Source: Acidimicrobiales bacterium
GTDB taxonomy: Bacteria; Actinomycetota; Acidimicrobiia; Acidimicrobiales; Aldehydirespiratoraceae
Assembly: GCA_022425325.1 (NCBI GenBank)
Contig: JAKMFW010000008.1
Coordinates: 1 to 41,994 of the forward strand
Reading direction: 5' to 3'
DNA length: 41,994 nucleotides
Position numbers and translations under genes: made by a program. Below, piece by piece: positions 41,053-41,994 of the stretch (its first letter is position 1; every line of letters begins with the position of its first letter). The notes beneath the pieces are model-generated. The model had not been told where the DNA came from. It saw nothing but the letters and a program-made list of their open reading frames with translations, and made no database searches.

Positions 41053-41064
41053 CGCTCCGTCAGT
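41048..41064. terminator. Possible bidirectional hairpin between convergent stops
   Basis: ACTGACG (41048-41054) pairs perfectly with CGTCAGT (41058-41064) around CTC. The two arms contain the TGA of the oxidoreductase and the TGA of the hydrolase on the other strand. Seven pairs and a short T-run make termination possible, not certain. Confidence 0.4.
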
Positions 41065-41950
41065 TCGCCGGACGGCGCAGCGGACGGGAGTGATCCCAGT
41101 CCGCAAGCAAGGAACGCAGCGCTGTGATCAGGATCAGTGGCACGTCGAGCATCGGGTGATGGCCGGCGGTCGGGAGTTCGATCACCGGCGCGACCCGACC
41201 GAGTTGTTCGTACATGTAGTCGCCGATGTCGGGAGTGACGAGCCCGTACTCGCAGCGCAGCAACGCCACCCGGCAGGTGACCTCGGCGAGTAGTTGTGCG
41301 GGTTCGGCTCGACGCGGGATAAAGATCGTCGGGTCGAACTTCCAGCCCCAGCGGCCGTCGTCGAGCAGGGTGAGGGAGTTCCGGGCGACGTGCTCCTTGA
41401 CGAAGGGCAGGTAGTGCCGCTGCTCCGGGATCGTGCGGAAGCGCGCGATCGGGATGTCCGGATCGTCGTAGGTCTTCGCCTTCTTGAACTCGTCGGTGCG
41501 CCGCGCTCGGGCGACCTCGGGGTCCTCGGCCTGCACGGGTGAGTCGATGATCACGGCTCCGCCGATGTGGTCGGTCTGCCAGGCGGCGGTGGCGATGGTG
41601 ACGAAGCCACCCATCGAGTGGCCGACGACCACCGGCGGTGACGCGAAGCCGGCGTCGTCGATGACGGCCGCGACTTCCTCGGTCCAGGCTCGCAGCGTGT
41701 AATCCGTGCGACGGTCGCTGTCGCCGTGCCCGCTCAAATCGAGTGCCACGACGCGATAATCCGGCAGGAAGCTCGGACCGATGTGGTCCCACCAGTGAGC
41801 GTGGGCGGCCCCGCCGTGGACGAGCACGATGCCGGGAAGGTCGCGTTCACCCCACGCGAGGTAGTGGATCGAGGTACCGCCGACGTCGATCCGATGCGAC
41901 TCGGGTGTTGTGTCGATTGCTCGGGTGAACCAGCCGGGTGCGCCACTCAT
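41060..41950 (-). CDS. Alpha/beta hydrolase
   Basis: A 296-residue alpha/beta hydrolase-fold protein. The oxyanion strand VLVHGGAAHAHWWD is at about residues 42-55, followed by VVALDLSGHGDSDRR. The nucleophile elbow GHSMGG puts the catalytic Ser at about residue 112. The acid is probably Asp in the IIDSPVQ or CEYGLVTPDIGD region and the base His is in TAGHHPM. The sequence resembles carboxyl esterases and haloperoxidase-type hydrolases; the substrate is unknown. The ATG at 41950 is close to the window end. Confidence 0.9.
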   Translation of the reverse strand: MSGAPGWFTRAIDTTPESHRIDVGGTSIHYLAWGERDLPGIVLVHGGAAHAHWWDHIGPSFLPDYRVVALDLSGHGDSDRRTDYTLRAWTEEVAAVIDDAGFASPPVVVGHSMGGFVTIATAAWQTDHIGGAVIIDSPVQAEDPEVARARRTDEFKKAKTYDDPDIPIARFRTIPEQRHYLPFVKEHVARNSLTLLDDGRWGWKFDPTIFIPRRAEPAQLLAEVTCRVALLRCEYGLVTPDIGDYMYEQLGRVAPVIELPTAGHHPMLDVPLILITALRSLLADWDHSRPLRRPAN

Positions 41951-41994
41951 GGGGTCAGCGTGCCTCGGACACGACGAAATCCACCCGTTTGTCC

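Overview
The window is high-GC, gene-dense chromosomal DNA from an actinobacterium. The best guess is the class Acidimicrobiia (Ilumatobacter-like). This rests on a SepIVA-like coiled-coil gene beside the DUF177/rpmF/plsX/acpP/rnc/fpg/smc run, two F420-type luciferase-like oxidoreductases, the dapA-rnj-ftsK-rimO-pgsA-cinA order, and actinobacterial DnaA-box-like sequence. It is an inference from gene content; no rRNA or other marker is present. I see no insertion sequence, prophage, CRISPR array, tRNA or rRNA.

Layout. 1-1187 (minus): a PhyH dioxygenase cut by the window edge and a small Cys-rich protein. 1234-11080 (plus): a housekeeping run rsmD-coaD-sepIVA-like-DUF177-rpmF-plsX-acpP-rnc-fpg-like-smc-LLM oxidoreductase, covering CoA and lipid precursors, ribosome, RNA processing and chromosome structure. 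11201-18570: catabolic and redox genes, namely a DMGDH/SarDH-type flavoprotein, a beta-propeller lipoprotein, a Zn alcohol dehydrogenase, a 3Fe-4S ferredoxin with its reductase, and a YhhN protein. 18725-22901: rpsO-pnp-M16 protease. 23340-30625: lysine/DAP genes dapB and dapA separated by SURF1, a DUF1295 protein, a fused beta-oxidation enzyme and unknown genes. 30633-39547: rnj-ftsK-CaCA antiporter-SnoaL-rimO-pgsA-cinA. 39530-41950: acetyltransferase, second LLM oxidoreductase and alpha/beta hydrolase.

The coding content is mostly ordinary; I do not find a new defence, mobile or biosynthetic system. The more interesting signals are small. (1) A -10-like TAnnnT hexamer, most often exactly 7 nt before the start codon and usually without a Shine-Dalgarno sequence, recurs at twelve transcription-unit starts. 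It points to widespread leaderless transcription and fixes several starts. (2) The Fpg-family protein in the rnc-smc interval has lost the catalytic N-terminal proline, the hairpin lysine, the intercalation-loop arginine and three of the four zinc cysteines. (3) rnc has no ATG, GTG or TTG start and lies in frame behind the acpP stop. (4) The 9-mer TCCACAGGG, which contains the DnaA-box core, occurs twice before smc and once before ftsK. (5) Several near-perfect palindromes sit in promoter regions. (6) A GTG-initiated 11-codon leader ORF overlaps the cinA start, and its ribosome binding site lies in a hairpin.
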